Assembly: GCA_016931115.1 (NCBI GenBank)
Contig: JAFGFM010000092.1
Span: forward strand, 18,703 to 82,702
DNA: 64,000 bases
From: Deltaproteobacteria bacterium
GTDB taxonomy: Bacteria > Desulfobacterota > DSM-4660 > Desulfatiglandales > HGW-15
Reading direction: 5' to 3'
This document shows, in pieces, positions 36,262 to 46,125 of this stretch. The notes under the pieces were generated by a model. The model had not been told where the DNA came from, did no database searches, and saw only the letters and a list, made by a program, of their open reading frames with translations. The first letter of the stretch is position 1, and every line of letters begins with the position of its first letter. Position numbers and translations under genes: made by a program.

Positions 36262-39252
36262 CTACATGGCATCAATCCCCATGTTGATAATAGTCCCGGT
36301 CAGATCACTGCTGCTGGTCTTAATTACCGAAATCCTTTCATGGGTGAATTTAACCTCATCCACAAGATACTGCTTGATCGCGAGCACCCTTTCATCAGCA
36401 AGGGATATCAATTTATCATCACTGATCGTCAGGGCCTTGAGAATCCCATCATAAATCTCTTTATAAACACTATTATCCTTAACCTGCGTCTCTGATCCCT
36501 GTGCGGATTTCTGTCCCTTTTCAGGATCCTCTCCCTGGATATTCATTTTCAATCGTTCGTCAACACCGGGCAAGCCCATCTCATTATTAATCGCCTTCAG
36601 CGTAACATGATTTTCTGTGACCATCCATAGCTCCTGAGATTTCAGCTTATCTTCAATCATTGATAACTCAATGCCTCTCCTATCTGCCACCATTTTATTA
36701 AGATTCGCTGTCTTAAGCGCTGCAACATCCTCCGACCTTGAGGCATTGCCCTTTATAGAAAGGGTGAGCTGAGGTCTTTGATTGAGTGCATCCGCAAGTT
36801 TTACGAGGTTGTCTTTACCTGCCTGGTTTAATATGGAACTGCCAGGGTCAAATAAAATATTCCCCATATCATCACCTCCGCCGGGTATCAGGGAACCGAG
36901 GAGCTTAAAAGGGGATGCCGCCGCCTTTACTAAAATATTCACAAGGGTCTTTATTATAATGCCTGCGACACTGAAATCGGGGTCATCAAGGTCTCCGGAT
37001 ATATTTACATCAAGATCAATCACGCCGGAAATGTCACGCAGGAGCGCAAGACCTAGCCCCACAGGCGCATTAATGACCGGCTCTACAGCAACCTTTTCAC
37101 CCAGATAAAGATTTTTTGCGTTTATGTTATTGTCTCCCTTTAATTTGCGGTCATGAAGGGAATAATCAAGGTCAAGGGAGAGTTTTCCGCTTTTCAGGTA
37201 GTTGCCTATATAGACACCGGAATAGGGTGAGAGGTGCGTCATCTCAAGTCCCTTTAATGTGCTTTTAAATGCGAACCCGGGCTGAAGGCGAATGGGATCA
37301 AGAGTGCCTGTGAGAGTAAAAGGTGCGTATTTGTCTATGTCTGCCTTGAATGAAAATGGGGAAGGGGCTTTTGTCAGCGAACCTATTTTATCTATGCTCA
37401 AGGCCATATTATACATGCCTGTCTTGTATTCTGGTTTCACACTTTTATCGGAAAAAAGGAGAGTGCCATTATTCAAGCTTACTTTATCTATTTCATATTT
37501 CCAGGGGTCTGAGCTGGACGGTTTTTGCTCAGATGGTTCAGCGTCCTTTATTTCCTCCTTTTCTTTCATCATACCTGCAAGGTTAAGGAGCTTTTTCTCA
37601 GACAGGCTTACAGCAAGATCAGGTTTTACAAGGCTGACTGATGCGACTGTAATCTTCCGGGCATTAACATCAGCCCTCAAATCATCAAGCATGAATCTGT
37701 TTAAACTGAAGAGAGGATTGTTGGAACGCAGATCCTTGATCTTTAAGTTGTCCAAGCCCATGCTGGTGGCTGCATTGATAGAGGTCTCTCCATCTTTTTT
37801 GACTGATACATTTCCATCTGCAAAAAGGTTTCCATCTGCTATGTTCAGCCACATGATTGCTTCAAGATATTTTGTAAATGGATTAAGCATGAGTTTATCA
37901 AGCTTATATTTCAGCTCCATTGAAAAGGGTGTGGGGCATAAAAAACCTTCAATATTTATCTCGCCATTACTGTTCAGGATGGCGGCAAGATTAATTGATA
38001 TTTTGCTTTCAGGTGCAAGGGATATATCCTTTAAATCCAGATTGATCCCAGAAAGTGTATGTTTTGTGTTTATTTTTTCGTTTTGGTCTTCAAAATCAAT
38101 CGTGCTGTTTTTTAGAAATACCTGCCTTACCATGATATCCCATGGTTTATTTTCTTTTCCATTATCCGCAGATGCATTTTCCTGCCCTGTTTTAGCGGGC
38201 TTATCAGGAGCAACAAGGGCTTCATACCTTGCCTTTCCCTTTTTATCGATCCACTGATTTAACGCCAGCCTGTCCAGAAGCACATCTTCAACCAATACCC
38301 TGCGCATTGTAATATCAACAGTGAAATTTTGGATGGCTATATTCCCTGCGCTCAGCATGGCCGGGTCAGTAAAATTATCATTAATGCCAAGATCCTTTAT
38401 TGCAAGGTTCCCTTTATCTATCTTAAAAATGAAATCAGTATCATCTTTAATATGGATATTTGTATCAAATGAAAGCATTCCTTTCCCTATCTTAAGGGGA
38501 AGGATATTTTCAAGGAATTTGCTAAAGCCTTCCAGGTTAATATTGTTTGCGCCTATGCTCCCTTCCACATACAGAGGGTCTATCCTGTAATCGCCCTTAA
38601 GTTGCAGCTCTCCCCCTTCCTGATCTTTTGCATTAATGGTAAAGGGGTTCAGATGCTCGTCACCTGTTGCAAAATACAATTCATTAACCTTGATAGAGAT
38701 ATCGTTAAGGTTTACTGTTGCAGGGTCATCCCCGCTTTTATCAGGATATTTGAATGCCCCCTTATTTATGGATGTGTTAAACAACTTGATGGCGATTGGT
38801 CTTTTACCTTTCTTATCTTCTTTCTCTTTACCCGAACCAGATGACAGCTTTTCAACAATATCGCTGAAATTAAAGCCCGTTTTAAATTTAATGATGTTAA
38901 TACGTGAGTTATCTAGGGACAGTTCATCAAAGGCTATTCCAAACAAAAAAACAGATTTCCATAAACCAAAGTCAACAAGAAGATTATCCCACGCTGCAAG
39001 ATGCCCGTCATTTGAATCTGAGACTGAAAGATTCTCTATTTGTAATGATAGCTTGAAGGGGTTGAAACGGATATCGCCAGTGGTTATCTCTCTACCTATA
39101 AGGGTTGAGACATCGGTCTCAAGTGTATTTTTTAGTTTACCGGGCAGGTAAAACCAGGATAGACAGAGATAAACAAGATATAAAAACAGAGAGGAGGCTA
39201 ATACCCATTGATACCATTTAATGAGCCTTAACCGGGTTTTTATTGTGCCCAT
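36262..39252 (-). CDS. AsmA-like DUF748 envelope protein
   Basis: 996-residue protein with one N-terminal transmembrane helix (WVLASSLFLYLVYLCLSW) and a long periplasmic part rich in beta-strand repeats. Segments such as GREITTGDIRFNPFKLSLQIENLSV and ADIDKYAPFTLTGTLDPIRL match the AsmA/DUF748 group of bridge-like lipid-transport proteins. The C-terminal 200 residues (ILFDPGSSILNQAGKDNLVKLADALNQRPQL) resemble an OmpA-like peptidoglycan-associated region. The ATG at 39252 is preferred over GTG at 39261. It is downstream of the glycyl-radical enzyme genes on the same strand; the functional link is uncertain. Confidence 0.82.
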   Translation of the reverse strand: MGTIKTRLRLIKWYQWVLASSLFLYLVYLCLSWFYLPGKLKNTLETDVSTLIGREITTGDIRFNPFKLSLQIENLSVSDSNDGHLAAWDNLLVDFGLWKSVFLFGIAFDELSLDNSRINIIKFKTGFNFSDIVEKLSSGSGKEKEDKKGKRPIAIKLFNTSINKGAFKYPDKSGDDPATVNLNDISIKVNELYFATGDEHLNPFTINAKDQEGGELQLKGDYRIDPLYVEGSIGANNINLEGFSKFLENILPLKIGKGMLSFDTNIHIKDDTDFIFKIDKGNLAIKDLGINDNFTDPAMLSAGNIAIQNFTVDITMRRVLVEDVLLDRLALNQWIDKKGKARYEALVAPDKPAKTGQENASADNGKENKPWDIMVRQVFLKNSTIDFEDQNEKINTKHTLSGINLDLKDISLAPESKISINLAAILNSNGEINIEGFLCPTPFSMELKYKLDKLMLNPFTKYLEAIMWLNIADGNLFADGNVSVKKDGETSINAATSMGLDNLKIKDLRSNNPLFSLNRFMLDDLRADVNARKITVASVSLVKPDLAVSLSEKKLLNLAGMMKEKEEIKDAEPSEQKPSSSDPWKYEIDKVSLNNGTLLFSDKSVKPEYKTGMYNMALSIDKIGSLTKAPSPFSFKADIDKYAPFTLTGTLDPIRLQPGFAFKSTLKGLEMTHLSPYSGVYIGNYLKSGKLSLDLDYSLHDRKLKGDNNINAKNLYLGEKVAVEPVINAPVGLGLALLRDISGVIDLDVNISGDLDDPDFSVAGIIIKTLVNILVKAAASPFKLLGSLIPGGGDDMGNILFDPGSSILNQAGKDNLVKLADALNQRPQLTLSIKGNASRSEDVAALKTANLNKMVADRRGIELSMIEDKLKSQELWMVTENHVTLKAINNEMGLPGVDERLKMNIQGEDPEKGQKSAQGSETQVKDNSVYKEIYDGILKALTISDDKLISLADERVLAIKQYLVDEVKFTHERISVIKTSSSDLTGTIINMGIDAM

Positions 39253-39273
39253 GACGACCACTCTTCTTAATGG

Positions 39274-40224
39274 TTAATGAACTGTTACTTTAAGCCCCAT
39301 CTCCTCCAGGATATTTTTAAATGATTGTATCTTTTCGTCAGAAGGGACAGGGGCCTGAGCCACCTTTTTATTGCTGCTTATCCTCTGGTGCTTCATAACC
39401 CCCAGGTTATGATAGGGCAATAGCTGGATAACAGTTACTGCATCACCAAGGGTTTTGCAGAACTCCCCTGTCTCCTTAATGTTTTCCTCTGAGTCATTGA
39501 ACCTTGGGATAACTGGTATCCTTACCTGCATCTTTCCGCCTGCATCTGCAATCCTTTTTGCATTTTCAAGGATGATCTCGTTTGGCACCCCGATTACCTG
39601 TTTGTGCAGGTCACTCCTCATATGTTTTAAATCATAAAGAAAGAGGTCTGTGTATGGCAGCACCGCATCAATATTTTTAGCACCGGAAAAACCTGTTGTG
39701 TCCAGTGCAGTGTGGATTCCCTTTTCTTTTAAGGATTTTAATAGGGTAAGGGTGAATTCAGGCTGTGAAAGCGCCTCCCCGCCCGATATGGTGACCCCGC
39801 CGCCAGACTGATCATAAAAGGGCTTATCCCTTACAAGCTTTTCTGTAAGCTCCTCTACAGTATAATCTGTACCGCACATATAGAGGGCATCAGGGTAACA
39901 GACATTGGCGCATGCACCACAGTTGTCACATAAATCTCTATCTATATCAATAAGCCGTATATCCTCTTTTGTCACCATGTGCTGAATAACTGTGCCTTGG
40001 CGTATGGCCCCTTTGGGACAGACATTCAGGCATTTTCCGCATTTATCAATGCCAATACACCTCATGGAGATCCAGCTCAGTTGTGTATAAAACTCCTGTG
40101 ACTCAGGGCTGTGACACCATGGGCAGCGCAGGGGGCAACCCTTTAAAAATACGGTGGTTCTTATGCCTGGACCATCCTGTACAGAAAAACCCTGTATGTC
40201 ATATACCTTGCCGGTGATAGTCAT
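39274..40224 (-). CDS. Glycyl-radical enzyme activating protein (radical SAM)
   Basis: 316-residue radical SAM activase. The cluster motif C-x3-C-x2-C is at residues 30, 34, 37 (KGCPLRCPWCHSPES). Two further ferredoxin-type clusters lie in the insert: CGKCLNVCPKGA and CDNCGACANVCYPDAL. The GGE motif for SAM amino binding appears in VTISGGEALSQPEF. The two extra [4Fe-4S] clusters identify the group that activates dehydratase/decarboxylase-type glycyl-radical enzymes, as opposed to the PFL activase itself. The ATG overlaps the stop of the enzyme gene (TAATG), so the two are coupled. It installs the glycyl radical on the neighbouring enzyme. Confidence 0.95.
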   Translation of the reverse strand: MTITGKVYDIQGFSVQDGPGIRTTVFLKGCPLRCPWCHSPESQEFYTQLSWISMRCIGIDKCGKCLNVCPKGAIRQGTVIQHMVTKEDIRLIDIDRDLCDNCGACANVCYPDALYMCGTDYTVEELTEKLVRDKPFYDQSGGGVTISGGEALSQPEFTLTLLKSLKEKGIHTALDTTGFSGAKNIDAVLPYTDLFLYDLKHMRSDLHKQVIGVPNEIILENAKRIADAGGKMQVRIPVIPRFNDSEENIKETGEFCKTLGDAVTVIQLLPYHNLGVMKHQRISSNKKVAQAPVPSDEKIQSFKNILEEMGLKVTVH

Positions 40225-42641
40225 TAGAAACTGAACTCCGTTCTCTTTATTATATCTTCCTGGCTCTCTTTATAGAGCTCCACAAAATAGGCGCTGAATC
40301 CTGCAATACGTACCACAAGGTCCCTGTAATCATCAGGCCGCTCCTGTGCCTTTCTTAAGACATCAGCGCTTACAATGTTAAACTGCATCTCCATGCCGCC
40401 CAGGCCGAAATAGGTTTTTATCAGGGCCTTGAGTTTTTCCTTACCCTGTTCGTTTCTTACTGCCGTAGGATGAAAACGCAGGTTTAAGAGTGTGCCGTTC
40501 CCGAATTTTTTCTGGTCAATTGCAGAGACCGATCTGACGGTTGCTGTGGGCCCGTTCTTATCCAGTTGCTGCACCGGTGATATGCCGTCACAAAGTGGTT
40601 CACCCCTTTTTCTGCCGTCAGGTGAGGCGGCAGTCATCATGCCAAAGAGGATATGTGCTGTTACCGGATAAAGCCCTGCTGAATACCTGCCCCTGTAGCC
40701 CGTGCCTGAGTTAATGGCGTTTGCATATATATCAGATGCCCATGTGGCAAACTGATCCACATACTCGTTGCCATTGCCATAATGGGGTGACTCCTTCAAT
40801 ATCCGTTGCCTTAAGTCTTCCTTTCCTTCCCAGTTTGTCATGATGGCATCATAGATTTCACGCGCACTGACAAGCTTTTTATCAAAGACCATGTATTTAA
40901 CTGCTGCCAGGCTGTCTGTGATGTTACCGATTGCTATGCCTGCATTTCCGGTGGAGTTGTATTTTGCGCCGCCCTTCATTACATCCTTACCCTTTTCCAT
41001 GCATCCGTCTATTGTTGCAGAGACAACCGGAAGGGGCATGTGTTCTGATGCCACATATTCAAAGGTGTTGACAAGGGTTATTTGCCAGTTTGCAAAATAT
41101 TCGATCTGTTTTTTTACCGCATCAAGCACCTCATCAAATGTCTTCATCTCATAGAGATACCCTGTCGGAAGCCCTGTCTGTCCGCTAATTTTGCCATCAA
41201 ACCCCGGCATAGGATTATAGCCATTATTGATTGCCAGGATAAATGCATTAAGCAGGTTGAAAAAGGACTCTGTTCCGGTTCCGCCCGGGGCTGCCCATTC
41301 ATCGCCGCAGCTCTGTGGTTCAACACATCCTATAAGGCAGTAATTACGTGCGCTCTCTATGGGTAGACCCCTTGCCATAAGGGCCGGGATTATTACATCA
41401 TCACTCTCAAATGTCGGCACACCGCCTGCAATCTGTGTGGTTTCAATCGCCGCCTCCCACAGGGCATCAGGCGTACCTTTATGCACACGCATGGACTGCG
41501 GCGGATCATGGAGTATAAGTCTTCCAGCCGATTGCAGCATCATGTATGTAACTGTATTTGTGGCATCTTTGCCATCCCTTGTAACGCCGCCCAGTGTCAT
41601 CAGCTGCCCGCTTGTATAACCGGGGCCTGACTTTGTTGCCAGTTCAGGCCATATCTTGTTCATCTCTGCTACCTTGAGATAAAAGAGGTCAAGTAGCTCC
41701 TGTGCCTCATCATGGGTAAGCCTTTTTGCCTTTATATCCGCATCGTAAAATTTGCCAAGGTACTGGTCTAAACGTCCGAATGAGATGCCGTGCTGCTGCC
41801 CGTCAAGGCAGAGGCATATCTGATAGAGGTATATGCACTGGATAGCGTCATGGAATGTGCGGCATGGGTTCTCCATTATCCGGTTCAGGCTCTCTGCCAT
41901 TCTTAACAGCTCTTTTTGTCTTTCAGGATTTGTTTCTATGGAAGCAAGCCTTTCACACTCTTTTGCATATCTCTTTGAAAAGGCGATGATTCCGTCGCAT
42001 ACTATGGTTATTGCCCTGTAGAAATTGTACCTGTATACGCTGTCACCGAACATCACCCCTTCGAGTTCTTCCATTTTTTCCTGGGCCTCTTTTTTTATGG
42101 CCCCAAAACCTTTGTTAATGGCCTTTTCAAAGTCTGCTACAAAATGGCCGACAGGCGACTGGCAGACACCCTTGATACCAAAGGTTGTTACACCATTACC
42201 GACCGCCTTTTTATATCCTTCTGGTATATATTCATCCACCTTTGCACTCAGGCACTCCTTGCGCCAGAACTCGCCGGTAGCGAGCACATATTCGGCATCC
42301 TTTTCATCTATATCATATGGGTCTGTATCTCTTTTTGGAATGGTGCCGGCCTTTAATTCATCAAGAAACCAGCTGAAGGATATCTCAGGATAAAGGGCGC
42401 AGCACCTGTATGATGTGCCCTGCCACCCTACAATTACCTCGTCTTCATTAATATGCACCGGGAGTTTTTCACACAGATTCTTAAAGTTTTTTGCCCTTTT
42501 AAGTATCCCCTGGAGTTGTGGGTTTTCCATGTAAAATTCTGTCACTATCCTGTATCTTGCTATGCAGATACTTGGCCTTGTTGTGCGATATTTTTCTCTT
42601 ATTTTTGATACCCTGGGAGATATTGGGCTTAATGTATACAT
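40224..42641 (-). CDS. Glycyl-radical enzyme, dehydratase/lyase class
   Basis: 805-residue PFL-fold glycyl-radical enzyme. The radical site is Gly781 in VVRIAGFSAYFVEL, 24 residues from the C-terminus. The thiyl Cys439 and the general-base Glu441 are in LIGCVEPQSCGDEW. The C-x-E pattern excludes PFL (Cys-Cys) and fits the diol/glycerol dehydratase, hydroxyproline dehydratase, choline lyase and isethionate lyase group. The substrate cannot be fixed without a phylogeny. GGAGG precedes the ATG. The 320-nt upstream space has a strong palindrome (42770-42788). There is no microcompartment gene nearby, unlike many choline or propanediol clusters. Confidence 0.93.
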   Translation of the reverse strand: MYTLSPISPRVSKIREKYRTTRPSICIARYRIVTEFYMENPQLQGILKRAKNFKNLCEKLPVHINEDEVIVGWQGTSYRCCALYPEISFSWFLDELKAGTIPKRDTDPYDIDEKDAEYVLATGEFWRKECLSAKVDEYIPEGYKKAVGNGVTTFGIKGVCQSPVGHFVADFEKAINKGFGAIKKEAQEKMEELEGVMFGDSVYRYNFYRAITIVCDGIIAFSKRYAKECERLASIETNPERQKELLRMAESLNRIMENPCRTFHDAIQCIYLYQICLCLDGQQHGISFGRLDQYLGKFYDADIKAKRLTHDEAQELLDLFYLKVAEMNKIWPELATKSGPGYTSGQLMTLGGVTRDGKDATNTVTYMMLQSAGRLILHDPPQSMRVHKGTPDALWEAAIETTQIAGGVPTFESDDVIIPALMARGLPIESARNYCLIGCVEPQSCGDEWAAPGGTGTESFFNLLNAFILAINNGYNPMPGFDGKISGQTGLPTGYLYEMKTFDEVLDAVKKQIEYFANWQITLVNTFEYVASEHMPLPVVSATIDGCMEKGKDVMKGGAKYNSTGNAGIAIGNITDSLAAVKYMVFDKKLVSAREIYDAIMTNWEGKEDLRQRILKESPHYGNGNEYVDQFATWASDIYANAINSGTGYRGRYSAGLYPVTAHILFGMMTAASPDGRKRGEPLCDGISPVQQLDKNGPTATVRSVSAIDQKKFGNGTLLNLRFHPTAVRNEQGKEKLKALIKTYFGLGGMEMQFNIVSADVLRKAQERPDDYRDLVVRIAGFSAYFVELYKESQEDIIKRTEFSF

Positions 42642-42668
42642 AAAATTCCTCCAAACCTGATAAGTCTT

Positions 42669-42691
42669 ATTAATTAAAGCCTTTAATTAAT
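42669..42691. promoter_or_regulatory. AT-rich inverted repeat near the glycyl-radical enzyme start
   Basis: ATTAATTAAA-GCC-TTTAATTAAT is a perfect 10-bp inverted repeat starting 28 nt upstream of the glycyl-radical gene. A second repeat, ATAACTT/AAGTTAT, follows within 40 nt. The position overlaps the expected promoter on the minus strand, so it may be an operator or a leader hairpin. Confidence 0.4.
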
Positions 42692-42769
42692 TTATAACTT
42701 AAGTCGTTGAGATTGTCACGTCAAGTTATGATTAAGGCTTTTATCTATCAATATTTATAATAAACCCCG

Positions 42770-42788
42770 TTCTGTATACAATACAGAA
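42770..42788. promoter_or_regulatory. Candidate operator TTCTGTATACAATACAGAA
   Basis: A 19-bp perfect palindrome (8-bp arms, 3-nt centre) lies about 130 nt upstream of the glycyl-radical enzyme gene and 175 nt before the divergent AsmA-family gene. Its TGTATACAA core resembles operators of GntR-family repressors. No regulator gene is adjacent. Apart from this and the repeats at 42669-42735, the 320-nt region has no other recognisable element. Confidence 0.5.
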
Positions 42789-42961
42789 ACTCAAATAATT
42801 ATAGATATCTTAATCGGCGTTTCAGGGATGAAACATAAACCGGGTCTCAATTGTCAAAAGACCTTATTAAGGCCCTTTATTTTTGTTCTGTTTTTTATTA
42901 ATATAACTCTTCACATTATTTTTCTTTTCCATATTGTTTCACTAAAAAAAGGAGGAGTGCA

Positions 42962-45094
42962 ATGGCACGTCCATTAAAATGGATTCTGGGAGTTTTTGGC
43001 GGGATTATTATTTTAGTCATAATAGCTGTAATAGTTATTGTTTCAAGTTATGACTTTAACAATCTTAAACCTGTTATTTCAAAGGCAGTCTATGATGCAA
43101 CCGGCAGGGAGCTTGTAATAGGCAGCGATATTGATCTTGATATAGGGCTAACCCCCTCCCTTGTATTATCAAATGTGAGGTTTCAGAATGCAGAGTGGGG
43201 AACCAGAAAAGATATGCTTAATGTGGGCAGGTTTGAGTTAAAGGTTTCATTGATGCCCCTTTTAAAAGGAAACGTAGAGGTGCACCGCTTTATACTTAAA
43301 GACTTTGATGTATTAATAGAGACAGACAAAAAGGGTAAGGCAAACTATCAATTTGATACAGAGAAAAAGGCTGAAACAGAAGAGAAAATGCCCGGAACTG
43401 AATCAGAGGACACGGCAGCACCCCCTGCCTTTGCTGTGAATGAACTCGAAATAGAAAATGGCGTCATCACCTACAGGGACGGAAAAACAGGTAAGACACA
43501 AAACCTGACCATCACTAATCTCACGACAGGCATCAAGGGTCTTGAAAACCCATTAACCATTGATCTAAGCGGTAAATATAATAATGAGCCATTTAAGGTA
43601 TCAGGCACACTAGGGAGCATAAAAGGGCTAAATGACACTCAGACCCCGTGGCCTTTAGACCTTTCTATAGATGCCTTTGGTGCAAATGCAGGCCTGAAGG
43701 GTTCTATAAAAAATCCTGCTGAACAGATGGGTATCAATTTGGATTTTAATGTGAAGATAGATGACTGGGCAAAACTTTCAAAGCTTGCGGAAACGGAGAT
43801 ACCTTTAAAGGAAGCATTCAGCATCTCAGGGAATATAGCTGACAGGGCATCAAAAAATTATTACATGAGCGGGTTAAAGATTGCCCTTGGGAAGAACCAG
43901 ATAAATGGTTCATTAGGCATTAACCTTTCCGGCAAGGTCCCTTATATTGATGCGGCCTTATCATCAAAGGAGCTTGATCTGACCACATTAATGAAGGAGG
44001 GCAAGGAGACTGAAAAACCTGCTGAGGTATCAGCAAAGGGTGATGAAGAGATGAAAAGGCTTTTTTCTGATGAACCCCTTAACCTTGATTCATTAAAGGC
44101 GGTAAATGGTAAATTCAAAATCAGCATAGATAAACTTGTTTTGCCTGAAATGGTCTTAAACGCCCTTTCTGTTGACTCCACAATGAATAATGGCAGTCTT
44201 GCTTTAAAGCCTTTAAAGATGAATATGGGTGGAGGCAATATAGGTATCAATATTGATCTTGCCTCAAAGGCAAATGGGGTTGAACTTGCCAGTCTCATTA
44301 ATGTACAGGGGCTGGAGCTTGGAGATGTGCTTGAAAAGGCAGGGGTAAAGGAAAAGATTGAGGGGCTTTTTGATGCAGATATAGACATCAAAGGCCGTGG
44401 GAGTTCATTTGCCGCGATTATGGGTGGGCTTAATGGTTATACTACTGTTACTATGAGTGAAGGTGTTATAAGCAATAAATATTTTAATATGCTTGGCAGT
44501 GATTTCAGCAAGGGTATCATGAGGCTTCTAAATCCGACAGCACAGTCAAAGGATTACACTACAATAAAGTGTATGGTTACACGATTTGACATAAAAGAGG
44601 GCATGGCCGATGCCACTGTCCTTGTTGTTGATACAAGCATGATGAGTGTGGCAGGCGCGGGTGATATTAACCTTAGGAATGAAACACTTAATCTCTCCCT
44701 TGATCCCTCTACAAAAGGGGGTGTAGCAGGGTATAATCTAAACATCGGTGAGCTGACCCAACCCTTTAAGCTGGGCGGGACGCTTGCAAAACCATCCCTG
44801 GTGATTGATAAACAAAAGGCAGCCCTCTCAATTGGAAAGGCGTTTGGAAAGGATGGGCTCAAGGGGCTGTTAAAGAAGGGGACACAGGAAACAGGTGCAG
44901 GTGTGGATGTGGATGTGTGTACCCCTGCGCTTCAGGCCGCCAAAACAGGTGTGAAACAGACAGTCAAAAAGGAGGCATCAGAGGCTTCAACAGGTGAAGA
45001 GACACAACCAGCAGAGCCAGTTACCACTGAAAAACTTATAGAAGATGCGGTTAAAGACCCTAAAAAGGCACTAAAGAACCTGTTTGGGAGGTAG
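42962..45094 (+). CDS. AsmA-family protein
   Basis: 710-residue AsmA-type inner-membrane protein. The N-terminal helix (GIIILVIIAVIVIVSSYDF) is followed by the AsmA start pattern VYDATGRELVIGSDIDLDIGLTPSLVLSNVRFQN. The long periplasmic beta-rich part has repeated ITYRDG, LNGYTTVTMSEGVISN and GAGDINLRNETLNLSLDP segments. The C-terminus is Lys/Glu/Thr-rich and low in complexity. AsmA-like proteins take part in phospholipid movement or outer-membrane homeostasis. GGAGG precedes ATG. It is divergent from the glycyl-radical operon, whose opposite end also carries an AsmA-like gene. Confidence 0.88.
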   Translation: MARPLKWILGVFGGIIILVIIAVIVIVSSYDFNNLKPVISKAVYDATGRELVIGSDIDLDIGLTPSLVLSNVRFQNAEWGTRKDMLNVGRFELKVSLMPLLKGNVEVHRFILKDFDVLIETDKKGKANYQFDTEKKAETEEKMPGTESEDTAAPPAFAVNELEIENGVITYRDGKTGKTQNLTITNLTTGIKGLENPLTIDLSGKYNNEPFKVSGTLGSIKGLNDTQTPWPLDLSIDAFGANAGLKGSIKNPAEQMGINLDFNVKIDDWAKLSKLAETEIPLKEAFSISGNIADRASKNYYMSGLKIALGKNQINGSLGINLSGKVPYIDAALSSKELDLTTLMKEGKETEKPAEVSAKGDEEMKRLFSDEPLNLDSLKAVNGKFKISIDKLVLPEMVLNALSVDSTMNNGSLALKPLKMNMGGGNIGINIDLASKANGVELASLINVQGLELGDVLEKAGVKEKIEGLFDADIDIKGRGSSFAAIMGGLNGYTTVTMSEGVISNKYFNMLGSDFSKGIMRLLNPTAQSKDYTTIKCMVTRFDIKEGMADATVLVVDTSMMSVAGAGDINLRNETLNLSLDPSTKGGVAGYNLNIGELTQPFKLGGTLAKPSLVIDKQKAALSIGKAFGKDGLKGLLKKGTQETGAGVDVDVCTPALQAAKTGVKQTVKKEASEASTGEETQPAEPVTTEKLIEDAVKDPKKALKNLFGR

Positions 45095-45477
45095 TTATTA
45101 AGGTTGACGATGGTTTCAGCTGTTAAATGGAAATATAGTAAACGATTTTGTTTTATTAAAATTGTATCCATTGAAATGTTTGATATCATTAGATCATTTA
45201 CAGCTGAAACCAGTGTGGCAGCAGCAAAAACCATTGGGAAATCCTGGTATTTTTTCATTATCTATAATTTCAGATACTTTCGATGGTTTTTGCCCTGGTC
45301 ATTTATACCGCTTTCAGCTTTACCAAGAAGGTGTTTCACCTTACTGTAAGGTTTATTTTGATTTATCAATACTGAAAATACTATAAACTCTAGAAATGAA
45401 TTGATAGAGGAATTAATATGAAATATGTTTGTCCTAAAGCCACATGGCTTATACTTTAATAAATATAAGGCAACAAT
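45095..45477. other. Intergenic region after the AsmA gene
   Basis: 383 nt with no family-like open frame. Several short frames are open on both strands, but their translations have no domain features and lack ribosome-binding sites. No clear terminator hairpin with a T-run is seen. AAGG before the next ATG is the only recognisable signal. Confidence 0.4.
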
Positions 45478-46122
45478 ATGACCATTCTTAAAAAGATCCG
45501 GAACAACATCAAACAAAAATTACTGGCAGGGGTTCTTCTTTTTCTTCCCTTTGGTGTGGCACTGCTGGTAATACGCTGGCTCTTTGGCTGGCTGAAAAAT
45601 ATTTTGCAGCCTATCATAAAAGGATTTTTAACAGGTATTGATAAGATAGCCTTTTTCAATGTAGTTCCTGATACATATATAAACATTGCGGTTGTGATAG
45701 CATCTGTTTTTATACTTGTTTTTTCGTTCTACCTGATCGGATCATTGGGCCAGTTTCTGATAGGCAGAAGATTGATTGCCATTGGTGAGACTGTTCTTAT
45801 GCAGATCCCCTTGATTTCAACGATCTATTCGGCAACAAAGCAGGTCATACAGAGTTTTTCTCAGGATAAAGCTGCCTTCAAATCGGTAGTTGTTGTACAG
45901 TTTCCACGCCCCGGGTTTTTTGCCTATGGTTTTTTAACTGGCTATATTCATGACAGTCAGGGCAAGAAATATTGCAAGGTTTTTATCCCGACAACACCTA
46001 ATCCGACAACCGGTTTTTACGAAATAATACCGGCAGAGGAGGTAAGGGAAATAGCAATTACCATTGAGGAGGCATTTAAGACGATAATATCAGGAGGTAT
46101 GGTCTCTTCAGATTTTTTTTAA
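45478..46122 (+). CDS. DUF502-family membrane protein
   Basis: 214-residue protein of the DUF502 family (COG2928). Two hydrophobic helices near residues 17-40 and 65-95 (VAVVIASVFILVFSFYLIGSLG region) are followed by IPLISTIYSATKQVIQSF and VVVVQFPRPGFFAYGFLTG, the characteristic family segments. The C-terminal part (VFIPTTPNPTTGFYEIIPAEEV) is soluble. Function is not established; plant relatives (LCV/COV) affect vascular patterning. It converges on the CorC/HlyC gene with only 3 nt between stops. Confidence 0.88.
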   Translation: MTILKKIRNNIKQKLLAGVLLFLPFGVALLVIRWLFGWLKNILQPIIKGFLTGIDKIAFFNVVPDTYINIAVVIASVFILVFSFYLIGSLGQFLIGRRLIAIGETVLMQIPLISTIYSATKQVIQSFSQDKAAFKSVVVVQFPRPGFFAYGFLTGYIHDSQGKKYCKVFIPTTPNPTTGFYEIIPAEEVREIAITIEEAFKTIISGGMVSSDFF

Positions 46123-46125
46123 GGG

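Noticed and set aside
37292-38257. 321-residue open frame antisense to the DUF748 gene
   Set aside because: Composition (Ser/Leu/Phe-rich) and overlap with a family-supported gene indicate a shadow frame.
45104-45349. 81-residue open frame after the AsmA gene
   Set aside because: No ribosome-binding site, unusual composition rich in Phe/Trp/Arg, no family resemblance; probably chance.
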